In this document: piece after piece, positions 24,063 to 33,759 of the stretch | Layout: each line of letters begins with the position of its first letter | How positions within the stretch are numbered: the first letter of the stretch is position 1 | NCBI RefSeq assembly: GCF_000275825.1 | Contig: NZ_JH719942.1 | Span: 3,498,298 to 3,553,720 of the forward strand | DNA length: 55,423 nucleotides | Direction: 5' to 3' | Source: Saprospira grandis DSM 2844 | GTDB lineage: Bacteria > Bacteroidota > Bacteroidia > Chitinophagales > Saprospiraceae | Position numbers and translations under genes: made by a program | The notes under the pieces: model-generated | What the model was told of the DNA's origin: nothing | Seen by the model: the letters and a program-made list of their open reading frames with translations, nothing else | The model's database searches: none

Positions 24063-25043
24063 TTATTTAATAGGCAACTTGATCGAAAAAATGCTGCCTT
24101 GGGGTTGGTTCTCTCGGATTTGGATTTGGCCATGATGGGCGGCCACCACTTTTTGGAGAATATAGAGGCCTAGGCCGGTGCCCTTGCTTTTGCGGGTGCG
24201 TTCATCGCCGATGCGATAAAACTTTTGAAAAATGGCTTGGCGTTCGGTTTTGGGAATGCCGGGCCCTTGGTCCTTAAATTCGATCAGGTAATGGTCTTTT
24301 TTTTGGCGGAGTTCTACAGCTAAAAAGGGGCTTTGGCCGGCGTATTTCAGGGCATTATCGAGTAAATTATGGAAAGCAGATTGCAGCATACTGCGGTCGC
24401 CTTGGGGCATACAATCGAGTTGATCATCTGAGGTAAATCGAATTTCTTTGGGGCTGCGGGGCTGCACCCATTGGATCACCTCTTGGAGCAATTGTTTGAG
24501 GTCGAGGCATTCAAAAATATATTGGTGGCCGCCTTCTATGCGGGCGGCCAGCAAGAGGTCTTGGACCAGCTTGTGGAGGCGTTGGTTATCTTGCAGGGCA
24601 TTTTTGCTCAGTCGTTGGATTTGCTCGGGGCTAAGTTGGCGCTTTTGAAAAGTTTCTAGAATCAATTGGACCGAGGCGATGGGTGATTTGAGTTCATGGG
24701 TAATAGAGAGTAAGAAATTTTGTTGTTGTTGGGCCAGCGCCCATTGTTTGCGTTGGCTTTGCACAATTTTATAGACGCCCAATAGGAGTAGAGAGAGAAA
24801 AACCAGGCCTTCGCCCATAATCATCATGCGTTGGCGGAAGTAGTGGCTTTGGGCGGCTTGGAAACTAGGCAAAGTTTGCAACTGCTGCTCGTTAATATCT
24901 GGGTGAAGGGCTTGAATTTCTGCCTGTTGGGCGCTCCAAACTGCTTCCGTTTTTGTTTGCAACAAATAGGCCCACCAACTACCTGCTAATAGGATATAGG
25001 CCATGACCAAATAGAGCAAAATATTGATAGAACGTTGATTCAT
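24063..25043 (-). CDS. Sensor histidine kinase
   Basis: A 326-residue membrane kinase with two transmembrane helices (about residues 7-27 and 74-94) around a short periplasmic sensor loop of about 45 residues. The dimerisation/phosphotransfer box is FLLSITHELKSPIASVQL with His116. The N box is FHNLLDNALKYAG, and the G boxes are DQGPGIP and KGTGLGLYI. It phosphorylates the response regulator encoded 200 bases downstream. The very short sensor domain gives no hint of the signal. No gene for a transport or envelope target is adjacent on this strand. Confidence 0.92.
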   Translation of the reverse strand: MNQRSINILLYLVMAYILLAGSWWAYLLQTKTEAVWSAQQAEIQALHPDINEQQLQTLPSFQAAQSHYFRQRMMIMGEGLVFLSLLLLGVYKIVQSQRKQWALAQQQQNFLLSITHELKSPIASVQLILETFQKRQLSPEQIQRLSKNALQDNQRLHKLVQDLLLAARIEGGHQYIFECLDLKQLLQEVIQWVQPRSPKEIRFTSDDQLDCMPQGDRSMLQSAFHNLLDNALKYAGQSPFLAVELRQKKDHYLIEFKDQGPGIPKTERQAIFQKFYRIGDERTRKSKGTGLGLYILQKVVAAHHGQIQIRENQPQGSIFSIKLPIK

Positions 25044-25321
25044 TGACTTTGTCGTTAGAATGTACAGTTGGAAAAGTACTGCTTTTTGCAGTGAAGAAAA
25101 ATTTTATTGAGAAATTAGTTGCTGGTCCTAAAAGTTAAGTCCTTGCTAAAAAAAAAGGGATAAAAGGGAGAAGGCAGTGGCCTTTTGTCTTAAAAAATTC
25201 GTTTTTTTAGAGATCAGACCCCCTAAGGTCTATAAAGCAAAACCACCTACAGATAAATGCCTTAAGATGCAACCACTGAGTTCATAATAAGGGATATCTG
25301 CCCGTTAAATTGTCATACACT

Positions 25322-28300
25322 ATGAAGCAAGCATTACTATTCTTTTTTGCCTTATTTATAATAGGGCCTGTTCTCTATGCTCAGGGAACAGTGACCATGA
25401 ATAACATTAGTCACCCTGGGGCCATATTTGAGGTTTGTCCGGGAGATGCGGTGGTTTTTAACTATACCAACTTGATTTATTGGCCGGACTACTTTTATGT
25501 AGAGCATACCGATGGGACCAATTCGGCGGTGATTATTAGAGAGGGAGATTTGTATCAGGGCAATTATTCTTCAACAGATAGTGAGGCGGAAGAGGATATT
25601 GACGATTTGACGGGAGATTTGGGGGGACCTAATGCCCAAACAAGAAGATATGGGAATGGAGATGTAAATGCCCTCTTTGTTTCTGGGGCTAATGAAACTG
25701 GAGCTGGGCCGCCAAAAAATGGGACGATCCCCTTTACGATTCCCACTGACATGAAATCTTGTAAGATTGTCTTTTATGAGCATGCGGAAAATTTTTCTGG
25801 CAATAATGATGTTGCTGCTCCTATTGATAGTTTTTTCCTCATTGTGGTTCGGCCCGAGCTAGACATTGTGGGTTTGGCCAATACGGTTTGTTCTCGAGAC
25901 ACTATTCCGATCCAGTTGAGTCCTAGTCCGAGCAGTGGTCTTCCTACGGGCACTTCATTAACGGTACTAGATGGTGGGGGCGGATCCGTAACGGGCTCCT
26001 ATTTACAAAGTCCTTCGGCACAACCTTCTTATATTGGGGCTAGCTATGATTTTATTCCCGACGGCTTGAATGCTACAACAACGCCACTTACACAGAACTT
26101 GGCTAGTCGAAATATGATATTGCGTTATATCTATACGCCCTATATGGCCACCACCGCGGCTACTTGTAATGCCATTACCTATACGGCTAGCACAAGAATT
26201 TACAACAACAGTATTGACTCTGTTCGTTTGGCTTCATTAACTAATAACTCGGATACGGTACCGATTAACATTAGCTCCAGTGATCCTACCTATTTTGCGA
26301 GCTTGATCAATTCTAATCCCCCTATTCCTGTGGGGTATTCTGGTGTTTATGTATTAAATGATCGTTTTTTGGGGGCCACGGCAGATTCTGGCCGTTATGA
26401 GATTGGTATTTTGTACGATAATAATGGCTGTACGGCCATGCTCTCGGATACGGCAGAGATTTTAGATGTTCCTCCTCGTGTATTGCCAGAGACGCATTGT
26501 CGTTTGGATCCGCCCTTAGTTTTTGGTCGAGACACAACAACTTTTCCTTGGGATCCTAGCTGGGTTGGGCCCAATGCCAACTCATCAAATATGCAGACCA
26601 CACAGAGTCGAGAATATGTGATGACTGTATCGGCCAACCCTTCTTCTGCTTTAACAACCCTAAATGGAACAGCAGGACAGGAGGAGTACGCCTTGTCTCC
26701 CGCTCCTGGGGTAGATAGTGTAACCGTGACCATTTCTTATTATCGAGAAAGTAGAACACAAGTTTATAATACTACAAGTAATTCCGTTTCTAGCTCTACT
26801 CCAGATCAACAATTGGTTGTGCGCTATGAAGAAGTGGTTTATGTGGTCGACCCACCTGAAGTGGCCATAGACTCTACGATTGCCGAGAATTACTGTAATT
26901 ATGAAACCTTTGTCAATTTAGGCGGCTCTAGCCCCGCTAATGGAGTACATTATATTACCGCTCGTAACGGAAATGCAGCCAATACTTCAACGACCCTAGG
27001 CTCTATTTTTAATCCTAATGCCGTTTATACGGCTACTAATGAAAGCACTGATGTCAATTACTACCTCATTTATGAGGCTGGACAAGGAAACTGTGCAGCC
27101 AGAGATACGGCCAATGTCCGCATCCTTGGAGATGTGGCCCTAGCTATTTCTGGCCGAAACTCTAGCTCTTTGGGCAACCAAAATAACCGCTATTGTACCA
27201 ATGGAGGCGTAGATCTGCTTTCTGGCTTTCCTTCTCCTGCATCATATAATTCGCTAGATTCATTGATTGCTTCGCAGGCCAACTTTAGCGGACCTGGCGT
27301 TGTTGGGAACGGTCCTCTTTTTAATCCAGCTGCATCAGGAACAGGACCCAAAACGATTAGGTTTACCTATATTAGCCAGTATGGTTGTATTTCTTCTATA
27401 GACTCTACCTTTATGGTGAATTTGGCTCCTATTGCCGGATTAGAAACCGATGAAGTAGATACGACCTATTGCGCCGATGATACAATCGGTATCTTAACGG
27501 GAACGCCCTCTGGCGGAAGCTATTCCGGCCCAACGATTTCTGGACCAACAGATATCCAGTTTAATCCCTCTGTCGTCTATAGCCCCATCTTGCCCAATAC
27601 CCCCGGTTATGTCAATTATGCTTATGTGTATCAAGATCCTACAACCCTTTGTAAGGATACCGTAGAAATAGAAGTAACCATCAACCCACTGCCTAGCGCT
27701 AATTTTACGATGGCTAGCTACCATTTTTGCCAAGCCGATGAACCCCAAGAGCTCTTTGGCTTGCCCACAGGCGGACGCTATTTCTTTGGAGATAGCTCTA
27801 GCGTAGGAGGAATTATGCATGGCGCCCTTATCAATGGGCAATATTGGCCCAATCCGAATTACTCGGATACGACACGCTATCCCGCTTTGGTCAAAGATAC
27901 CCTTATCTATGAAACGGAAGCACTCAGTTGTACGGCCCGAGATACCCAAATTGTCCATATTCACCCGCATCCAGAGTATAGTTTCTTTGCTACTCATGAT
28001 GTTCAAGGTCTGCCCGCAGATGCTACCGTAGATGCCTGCTTTGGCCGAGATACGCTCTTTTTTCAGCCTAATTTGCTTAGCGGAAATGTCCTAAATTATA
28101 GCGGCCCCGGCGTACTCTTCGAAAAAGAATTTATGATTTCTAGTATCGCTGGAGTGGGAACACACCAAATTCAAGCAGTTTTCCAAGATACTAGCAATAC
28201 CTTTGTTTCTTGTCTGGATACCGCTTGGGCTAGCTTTAATGTGCATAGTTTGCCCAATGTAAAACTGAGCGCAGACAATAGCTGCTCTACAGATTCGGTT

Positions 28301-30148
28301 TTCTTTGAGATCGATAATGATAGTATGAATTTGGTCGGAACGATCCCCGGAACAACCACGCTCTACGATTCTATTACTACCGCCCTTTGGGATATGGGCG
28401 ATGGCAACAGCTTTGCCGCTAGTTATGATAATAATAACCAGTTTCCAACTTTTAATTACCAATATAATGGACCCGGCATTTTTGAGGCCTCGCTTTTTGT
28501 CGAAAATAATAATTATTGTAGCGATTCGGATACTATTCGGGTGTTAGTGCTGCCCAATGAACAACCGAATGCCCTGGCGCCCTATAGTGAAGACTTTGAT
28601 GCTAGCGCCAACGGTTGGCTAGAAGAGGCCGAAGGCCAAGCCCAATCGAGTAACCTCTGGGAGTGGGGGATGCCCGCCGATATCGACATTGCTCAGGATC
28701 ATGGCCAAGTCTGGATCACCAGAACCGATAGTACTTATGGCCCAGATGAAAGTGCTTGGGTCTATAGCCCTTGTATCGACCTAACCGCCCTAGAACGCCC
28801 CATGCTCAAACTCGATTTCTTTAATGAAACCGATGAAGGAAATGACGGAACGCTGATCGAATATTTTGATCCCCAAACAGAAAAATGGTTGCCCTTAGGA
28901 AATGTCAATCGAGGGATCAATTGGTATAATCAAGCTGTAGTGGCTGGCCGCCCTGGGGTGCAAGATCTGGCCCCCAGAGGCTGGTCTGGAATAAGCAACG
29001 GCTGGCAAGATGCCCGCTATACCCTAGATGCTTTCCGCAATTTTGAGAATTTCCGCTTTAGAGTGGCCTTTGGCGCCATCGGGGCCTCACAAACGCCTCT
29101 TCGTGGCTTTGCCTTCGATAATGTTTGGATCGGGAACCGAGAACGCAATGTACTGCTCGAACATTTCTCTAATGCGGGGGTGGTCAATATGGACCCGATC
29201 AACCAATATGTCTATAATTTGGTCTATGCTACGCCTGCCGTTCGAGATGTGATTTTACTACAAATCAATAATGAAGATCCCGCTTTTGATCCCATGAATA
29301 GCCTCAATCGAGACGATCCCTCGGCTAGGACCTCTATTTATGGTATTGATGGCGTAAGCGCTAAGGCGGTAGTCGATGGTCGCCGCTATAGCAACAACCC
29401 ACCTAATTCTGCCGATTTGAGACAGCAGGATTTTGAAACGGATATGCTAGAAGATGCCCGTTTTGATATCCGCCTCGAACCGATCGCCTTTATTGGCAAT
29501 AATAATCTGCAAATCAATGCGACCCTGATCGCTAGAGATACCTTGGCCGCTGCAGATTATGATTTGCAGCTAGTGGTTACGGAAGATTCCGCCGTTTATT
29601 TTTCTAATGGCGTAAATTTTCATACTCACTCTTTGCTCCGTAAGATGTTGCCCGATGCCGCAGGAACTCGCTTTAGCCAATCTTGGCTGCCCGGCGATAG
29701 TGTTCAGCTTTCTGAGGTCTGGACCTACAACCCCAATAATATTGATACGGCCCAGCTAGAGGCAATTGCCTTTGTGCAGGAGGATGCCCCCACAAGCCGA
29801 ACAATTTATCAGGCGGTGATGACCCGAGACATTACGGAATATGTCAATGCCCTGAGTACTACTGAACTCGCCGAGGCGCAGGCCGAAGCCCATCAGATCA
29901 ATACGGCTTTGCTTTCGCCAAACCCAGCGGTAAATTATACGCAGTTGTTGTTTGCGCAGCCGCTCAGCCAAGATTTCCAATGGTCCTTAATCGATCTGCA
30001 AGGAAGAGTTTTGGCCCAAGGCCAACTAGAGGCGGGCAGCCAAAGCGCTCGCTTCGATCTGCATGATTTGCCCGCAGCCGCTTATTTCTTGCAAATTGGC
30101 AATGCCAATTTTAAAACCACCAAGAAGTTTACGGTGATTCGGCCCTAG
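25322..30148 (+). CDS. Very large T9SS-exported multidomain protein
   Basis: 1608 residues from the ATG at 25322 (an in-frame TTG at 25310 is less likely), with signal peptide MKQALLFFFALFIIGPVLYAQ. The first 1000 or so residues are beta-rich repeats with paired Cys, of the Ig/gliding-motility-associated kind. A PKD-like domain follows near 1000-1090 (WDMGDGNSF). Next come a jelly-roll region with paired Trp motifs (about 1100-1280) and an Omp28-like segment starting NVLLEHFSNAGVVNMDP. A type A sorting domain (LLSPNPAVNYTQLL to TTKKFTVIRP) ends the protein. Expected to be displayed or released through T9SS. Possible roles are adhesion or prey/surface interaction; none is proven by sequence. 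Confidence 0.82.
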   Translation: MKQALLFFFALFIIGPVLYAQGTVTMNNISHPGAIFEVCPGDAVVFNYTNLIYWPDYFYVEHTDGTNSAVIIREGDLYQGNYSSTDSEAEEDIDDLTGDLGGPNAQTRRYGNGDVNALFVSGANETGAGPPKNGTIPFTIPTDMKSCKIVFYEHAENFSGNNDVAAPIDSFFLIVVRPELDIVGLANTVCSRDTIPIQLSPSPSSGLPTGTSLTVLDGGGGSVTGSYLQSPSAQPSYIGASYDFIPDGLNATTTPLTQNLASRNMILRYIYTPYMATTAATCNAITYTASTRIYNNSIDSVRLASLTNNSDTVPINISSSDPTYFASLINSNPPIPVGYSGVYVLNDRFLGATADSGRYEIGILYDNNGCTAMLSDTAEILDVPPRVLPETHCRLDPPLVFGRDTTTFPWDPSWVGPNANSSNMQTTQSREYVMTVSANPSSALTTLNGTAGQEEYALSPAPGVDSVTVTISYYRESRTQVYNTTSNSVSSSTPDQQLVVRYEEVVYVVDPPEVAIDSTIAENYCNYETFVNLGGSSPANGVHYITARNGNAANTSTTLGSIFNPNAVYTATNESTDVNYYLIYEAGQGNCAARDTANVRILGDVALAISGRNSSSLGNQNNRYCTNGGVDLLSGFPSPASYNSLDSLIASQANFSGPGVVGNGPLFNPAASGTGPKTIRFTYISQYGCISSIDSTFMVNLAPIAGLETDEVDTTYCADDTIGILTGTPSGGSYSGPTISGPTDIQFNPSVVYSPILPNTPGYVNYAYVYQDPTTLCKDTVEIEVTINPLPSANFTMASYHFCQADEPQELFGLPTGGRYFFGDSSSVGGIMHGALINGQYWPNPNYSDTTRYPALVKDTLIYETEALSCTARDTQIVHIHPHPEYSFFATHDVQGLPADATVDACFGRDTLFFQPNLLSGNVLNYSGPGVLFEKEFMISSIAGVGTHQIQAVFQDTSNTFVSCLDTAWASFNVHSLPNVKLSADNSCSTDSVFFEIDNDSMNLVGTIPGTTTLYDSITTALWDMGDGNSFAASYDNNNQFPTFNYQYNGPGIFEASLFVENNNYCSDSDTIRVLVLPNEQPNALAPYSEDFDASANGWLEEAEGQAQSSNLWEWGMPADIDIAQDHGQVWITRTDSTYGPDESAWVYSPCIDLTALERPMLKLDFFNETDEGNDGTLIEYFDPQTEKWLPLGNVNRGINWYNQAVVAGRPGVQDLAPRGWSGISNGWQDARYTLDAFRNFENFRFRVAFGAIGASQTPLRGFAFDNVWIGNRERNVLLEHFSNAGVVNMDPINQYVYNLVYATPAVRDVILLQINNEDPAFDPMNSLNRDDPSARTSIYGIDGVSAKAVVDGRRYSNNPPNSADLRQQDFETDMLEDARFDIRLEPIAFIGNNNLQINATLIARDTLAAADYDLQLVVTEDSAVYFSNGVNFHTHSLLRKMLPDAAGTRFSQSWLPGDSVQLSEVWTYNPNNIDTAQLEAIAFVQEDAPTSRTIYQAVMTRDITEYVNALSTTELAEAQAEAHQINTALLSPNPAVNYTQLLFAQPLSQDFQWSLIDLQGRVLAQGQLEAGSQSARFDLHDLPAAAYFLQIGNANFKTTKKFTVIRP

Positions 30149-30163
30149 AGCTGCACCAAAATG

Positions 30164-30203
30164 AAAACAGGCCCCAAGGCATTGCCTTGGGGCCTGTTTT
30201 TTT
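30164..30203. terminator. Bidirectional intrinsic terminator
   Basis: AAAACAGGCCCCAAGGC and GCCTTGGGGCCTGTTTT form a perfect 17-bp arm around ATT and are flanked by A's and T's. It lies between two convergent genes and can serve both. Confidence 0.93.
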
Positions 30204-30217
30204 ATCTACAGCAGCCT

Positions 30218-31285
30218 TTATTTGGCCTTCATCATCTCGACCAACTCTCCCTTAGAAAGCAAGTTATGTAATCCTTCATCTCGCCCAATCAAAGCTAAAT
30301 GACTAAATAGTTTTCGCTTTTGGGGGGCTTTTATTTTTTCTAGAAACTCTTGATAAACATTTTGGTAGAGCTCCGTTTTTTCCCAATATTTTGCCCGAGG
30401 ATGCTGGCCCAAAAACAACCAACTCAGTGCAATGAGCTCACTAAGTTGTTGGCTTGAATTGGTGGCATAAAGGGCTTGGCTGCTATCCTTTAGCAATTGA
30501 GCGGCCCGCAAAGGAACAATCAGCTCAAACTGTTCGGAAGTGGGGGCGGCAGTTTGCAGCGGCGAAAAATCGAGGCCAAAATTGGGCTGTTGTTCTGCCT
30601 GGGCGGCTTTTTGGGCAATTTTACAATAGTTGGCCCAATTGGGCCCCATAAGCTGCTGCTCCAAAATTTGCAAAGCGGCTTCATTATAGCTACTTTTTGG
30701 CTCTCGGACGAGGCCATAACTGGCGGCCATTACGGCCAGTTCCACCTCATTTTCTTGCAGGGCCAATTGGGCCAATTGGATAAAATCACCACCGGTGGCC
30801 TGGGGTAGCGCACAGATTTTTTCTAGGTACTTTTGCTGCGCTTTTTGGTCCTTTTCTAAACTGGCCAAATAAAAATAATTGCGCAAAAAAGCCATCTGCT
30901 CGCCTTGCAAACGAACGGCCTTATCGGTTAGGCGCTTGAGCTTTTTCGTCTCCTTTTGGTCAATGTACAAACTCGATAGCGACTGAAATGCAGAGGGCAG
31001 CAAACGTCCCCCCTTTTTGATCAGCGGCTTAAAGGCTTTTTCGGCCTTTTCATATTCTTTTAGGCGCAAATGACAATGCGCAATTTCTAGCTGAAAGAGG
31101 TCGCGGTTTTCGGCCTCCGCCTGCTTTTTTCCTTCCTGAAATTCATTGAGGGCCGCCCGATAATCGGCTTTAAAGAAGTAATCTTGGCCCAGTTTATAGT
31201 CCTTTTTGGCTTGTGGACTAAGTTCGACCTGCCCGCTTAATCCGCAGCTTAGGGCCAAAAAAAGAGATAGAAAAATTGTTCTCAT
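30218..31285 (-). CDS. Secreted/periplasmic TPR-like protein of unknown function
   Basis: A 355-residue protein with a signal peptide (MRTIFLSLFLALSCGLSGQ). The first half has helical TPR-type pairs such as YKLGQDYFFKADYRAALNEF and LEIAHCHLRLKEYEKAEKAF, repeated at about 34-residue spacing. The second half is helical, Gln/Lys-rich and unassigned. TPR domains usually mediate protein contacts; in Bacteroidota such proteins often belong to envelope complexes, but no partner is indicated. It is monocistronic. The ATG lies 69 bases from the A-tract end of mosaic element copy 10. Confidence 0.7.
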   Translation of the reverse strand: MRTIFLSLFLALSCGLSGQVELSPQAKKDYKLGQDYFFKADYRAALNEFQEGKKQAEAENRDLFQLEIAHCHLRLKEYEKAEKAFKPLIKKGGRLLPSAFQSLSSLYIDQKETKKLKRLTDKAVRLQGEQMAFLRNYFYLASLEKDQKAQQKYLEKICALPQATGGDFIQLAQLALQENEVELAVMAASYGLVREPKSSYNEAALQILEQQLMGPNWANYCKIAQKAAQAEQQPNFGLDFSPLQTAAPTSEQFELIVPLRAAQLLKDSSQALYATNSSQQLSELIALSWLFLGQHPRAKYWEKTELYQNVYQEFLEKIKAPQKRKLFSHLALIGRDEGLHNLLSKGELVEMMKAK

Positions 31286-31353
31286 AGCGTATGGTTTTCC
31301 CTTTAGATGCCACTCTTTTGGTTTTTTGGTGCATCCAGAGTGTTCTTTTTGAT

Positions 31354-31540
31354 TTGGGCCTGCCCCGGCCTTCGGGCGGGGCAGGCTGTGTACTCCCGTT
31401 GGTTGTCGAACTGGCGCCCCTATAGGGGCTGGTTGTCGCAGCTCGCAGGTCTGCTCGGCCCTGCGGGCTTTTGAAAAAGCCCTGGGTCTGGCCCTTCAAG
31501 CCACTGCTATCCATCCCTCAGCCGACGGCCCGATGGGCCT
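31354..31540 (-). repeat. GC-rich mosaic intergenic element, copy 10 (reverse)
   Basis: Starts GGGCCTGCCCCGGCCTTCGG, carries the reverse core GCAGCTCGCAGGTCTGCTCG at about 31437, CCCTGGGTCTGGCCCTTC and GGCCCGATGGGCC. The boundary T-tract is degenerate here (GTTCTTTTTGATTTGGGCC). Confidence 0.75.
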
Positions 31541-31602
31541 TTTTTGTGTGGGGGGGAGTGTGGCCGATCTAGCTTTATCTGCAAAAAGCCCAGCCTCCCC
31601 AA

Positions 31603-31622
31603 GGGATTCCTTAGGGAATCCC
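31603..31622. other. Perfect palindrome in the 31541-31735 gap
   Basis: GGGATTCCTTAGGGAATCCC: two 8-base arms around TTAG. It is related in form to the other REP-like dyads. The rest of the gap is G-rich and shows only GAGGAGCGAAGCGACGAATG, an element-like fragment at about 31659. Confidence 0.6.
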
Positions 31623-31735
31623 GTAGAGGGGTGGGTGGGCGGGGACATATTAACGGATGAGGAGCGAAGCGACGAATGCCGCTTTAAGGGAGGGCCAAGA
31701 GAGGGCCTTTTGCCTTAAAAGACAAAGTGTTAAAC

Positions 31736-33364
31736 TTAAAACTTAGCAACTTTGAAATGAAGCAATAAACTAAGTTGAGAACTCAGCGCAGGTTTTTCAA
31801 AAACACCTCCGTAGTAAATACTATTATTCCAGTCTAACTCTACTAAGCCAAACCTCATAATGAAGCCTATTGTGCCCGTGCCATAAACTTCAGTTTGTTT
31901 ATAATTGGCCTGATAAAGTTCTTGTTTGCCGGCTCCAGCAGATAAACGAAGCCATTCACGGACCAAAAAACCAGCTTCGCATTCGTAGAAAAAATTTGTG
32001 CTCCTTTGGTCTATCCCTACTAGTTGCTGTTGCTGCTGTATTTGGTTGATAGCCATAGCGTTTAGACTTCCAAAGTCTCCAAATAAACCAAAAGCGGTAG
32101 CTCTATTATTTTTAATATCAAATCTATAGGTAAAACTAGCTGAGCTTTGCCAAGAAAGCGGTTTTTCATCCAGTTGATTAGTTGAAAACTGCTCTATTGC
32201 TCCCAATGGATAAATAATGCCAGCTCCTAATCTAATTCCAAAGCGTCCATCCAGACTTGCGTAATAATTCTTTCTATCTTTTATCTGCTGTAATTTGGCT
32301 TGCTTTAGCCGAAATTTAGCTTGCTCCAACTCTAATGTTTCATACTCCCTCTGGTTTTCAATTCTTTGTCGTTCTAGCTGAGCCTCTACTTTTTGCCTTT
32401 CCATCCGATCTTGAAACTCTTGCTCTTGCAGCTTTCTTCGTTGTTGAGCGTTAAGCTGTTCCTCCCACTTTTTATTTTCAATTTTTTGCTGTTCCAATTC
32501 TTTTTCTCGGAGAATTCGGTCTTTTTCAGCTTTTGCTTGCTCTTCTAATAATTTTTGCTGGGTTTCTTTACTTGTTCTGATCAGTTCTGCCTCTGCCTTC
32601 TTTTTCTCTTCTATACTGGCCAAATTGGCCGCCTTTGCGGCCTCTTCTTCTTCCTTACTGAGTTGACGGACAGCCGTGGTTAAATCTTGATTACTTATAG
32701 GTGGAGTCGTTTTATAACGTACTCTACCCTTTAAGAAAGAGCGTAATTGCTTAGCGTTGATGGCTAAATTCATATTCTGAATATCTCGAGCATATATATG
32801 CTCTTTCTCTATACGAGCTGCAACAACGCCAATCACTAATCCATTTTTATTAAATAATGGTCCACCACTATTTCCTGGATTTACAGGGACGTCAATTTGG
32901 GCAATGTAGTCTAGATCTTCACGTATAATAGCTTTAGAAACAATACCTTTTGTAATTGACCATTTAGACCCTTGAGGATGGCCAATTGTAGCTGCTTCGG
33001 TACCATCAGCCGCATTGTTAGTGGCTAAAATAGATAAAACAGTATGCCTATTTCGCTTAAAATTTCTAACTTTTATTAGGGCTAAATCATGTTCTTCATC
33101 AGTTGATACTATACGATATTCGTCATAAATAGATCCGTCGGGAAACTCTATTTCCATACTGTATAATTCATCTTCAATAACGTGGTAGTTTGTTACAATA
33201 TGTCCTTCTTCAGAAACTAAAAAACCTGTACCTAGATTAGCCTCTCCACTAATATAAACGACTCCACTTTTACACTCTTTAGAAAGAAGAGCCGTATTCA
33301 TGGTCTGAGCATTTAGCGATAGTGTAAATAAGGCTGCAAGTAAGCTGAGTAAAGTTGATTTCAT
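31736..33364 (-). CDS. Trypsin-like serine protease fused to a coiled coil and a beta-barrel-like domain
   Basis: A 542-residue exported protein with signal peptide MKSTLLSLLAALFTLSLNAQ. About residues 25-215 are an HtrA/DegP-type protease with a complete triad: His in VTNYHVIED, Asp in EEHDLALIKV and Ser in NPGNSGGPLFN. No PDZ domain follows. Instead about residues 225-370 form a long charged coiled coil rich in Glu, Lys, Gln and Arg. The last 170 residues are beta-rich with alternating hydrophobic strands (GRFGIRLGAGIIYPLG to SLLLHFKVAKF) and an aromatic last residue, like an outer-membrane barrel. A protease held at the outer membrane by its own C-terminus is the natural reading, but is inference. 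It is monocistronic. Confidence 0.78.
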   Translation of the reverse strand: MKSTLLSLLAALFTLSLNAQTMNTALLSKECKSGVVYISGEANLGTGFLVSEEGHIVTNYHVIEDELYSMEIEFPDGSIYDEYRIVSTDEEHDLALIKVRNFKRNRHTVLSILATNNAADGTEAATIGHPQGSKWSITKGIVSKAIIREDLDYIAQIDVPVNPGNSGGPLFNKNGLVIGVVAARIEKEHIYARDIQNMNLAINAKQLRSFLKGRVRYKTTPPISNQDLTTAVRQLSKEEEEAAKAANLASIEEKKKAEAELIRTSKETQQKLLEEQAKAEKDRILREKELEQQKIENKKWEEQLNAQQRRKLQEQEFQDRMERQKVEAQLERQRIENQREYETLELEQAKFRLKQAKLQQIKDRKNYYASLDGRFGIRLGAGIIYPLGAIEQFSTNQLDEKPLSWQSSASFTYRFDIKNNRATAFGLFGDFGSLNAMAINQIQQQQQLVGIDQRSTNFFYECEAGFLVREWLRLSAGAGKQELYQANYKQTEVYGTGTIGFIMRFGLVELDWNNSIYYGGVFEKPALSSQLSLLLHFKVAKF

Positions 33365-33618
33365 GTCTATTGTTTTTAGTAAAAAATAAGTTGTCTTGAT
33401 TATGCCTTAGTCTCCCTTAAGGTTTTTTAGTCAGTTTGTAACGTATTAAACCATACATCTACCCATTAAAATACAAAAACTAATAGAATTTACTAGTGAA
33501 ATAAAAAGGGTTTTTTAGAATGCCTAACTACATTTAAAGTGTTAGGAGCCAGATGGGGGGGGAGAAGTTCTACTAAGAGAGGGGACAAAACTGCCAAAAC
33601 TGAAAAAGAAAGATGACT

Positions 33619-33752
33619 GGCCCAGCGCTGCGCAGCTGTGGCCGAAGGCCAGACCTAGGAGCAAAGCGACGCAGGGCCGAGCGAATAGCGAGCGGCGGAG
33701 CATAGCGGCGGCCAGCTAGGCTTTGCCTAGCTGGCCGCGGGCCCCAAAAAAA
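33619..33752 (+). repeat. GC-rich mosaic intergenic element, copy 11 (forward)
   Basis: Contains GCGCTGCGCAGCTGTGGCCG, the core AGGGCCGAGCGAATAGCGAG and CTAGCTGGCCGCGGGCCCC plus A7, ending 8 bases before the K+ channel stop codon. A CAAAACTGCC segment just before it recalls copies 6 and 7. The remaining 33365-33618 is AT-rich and shows no gene. Confidence 0.82.
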
Positions 33753-33759
33753 GAATAAA

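Noticed and set aside
25201-25230. AGACC-CCCTAA-GGTCT dyad upstream of the large T9SS gene
   Set aside because: Only five-base arms, with no second copy or promoter context; not enough to call an operator.
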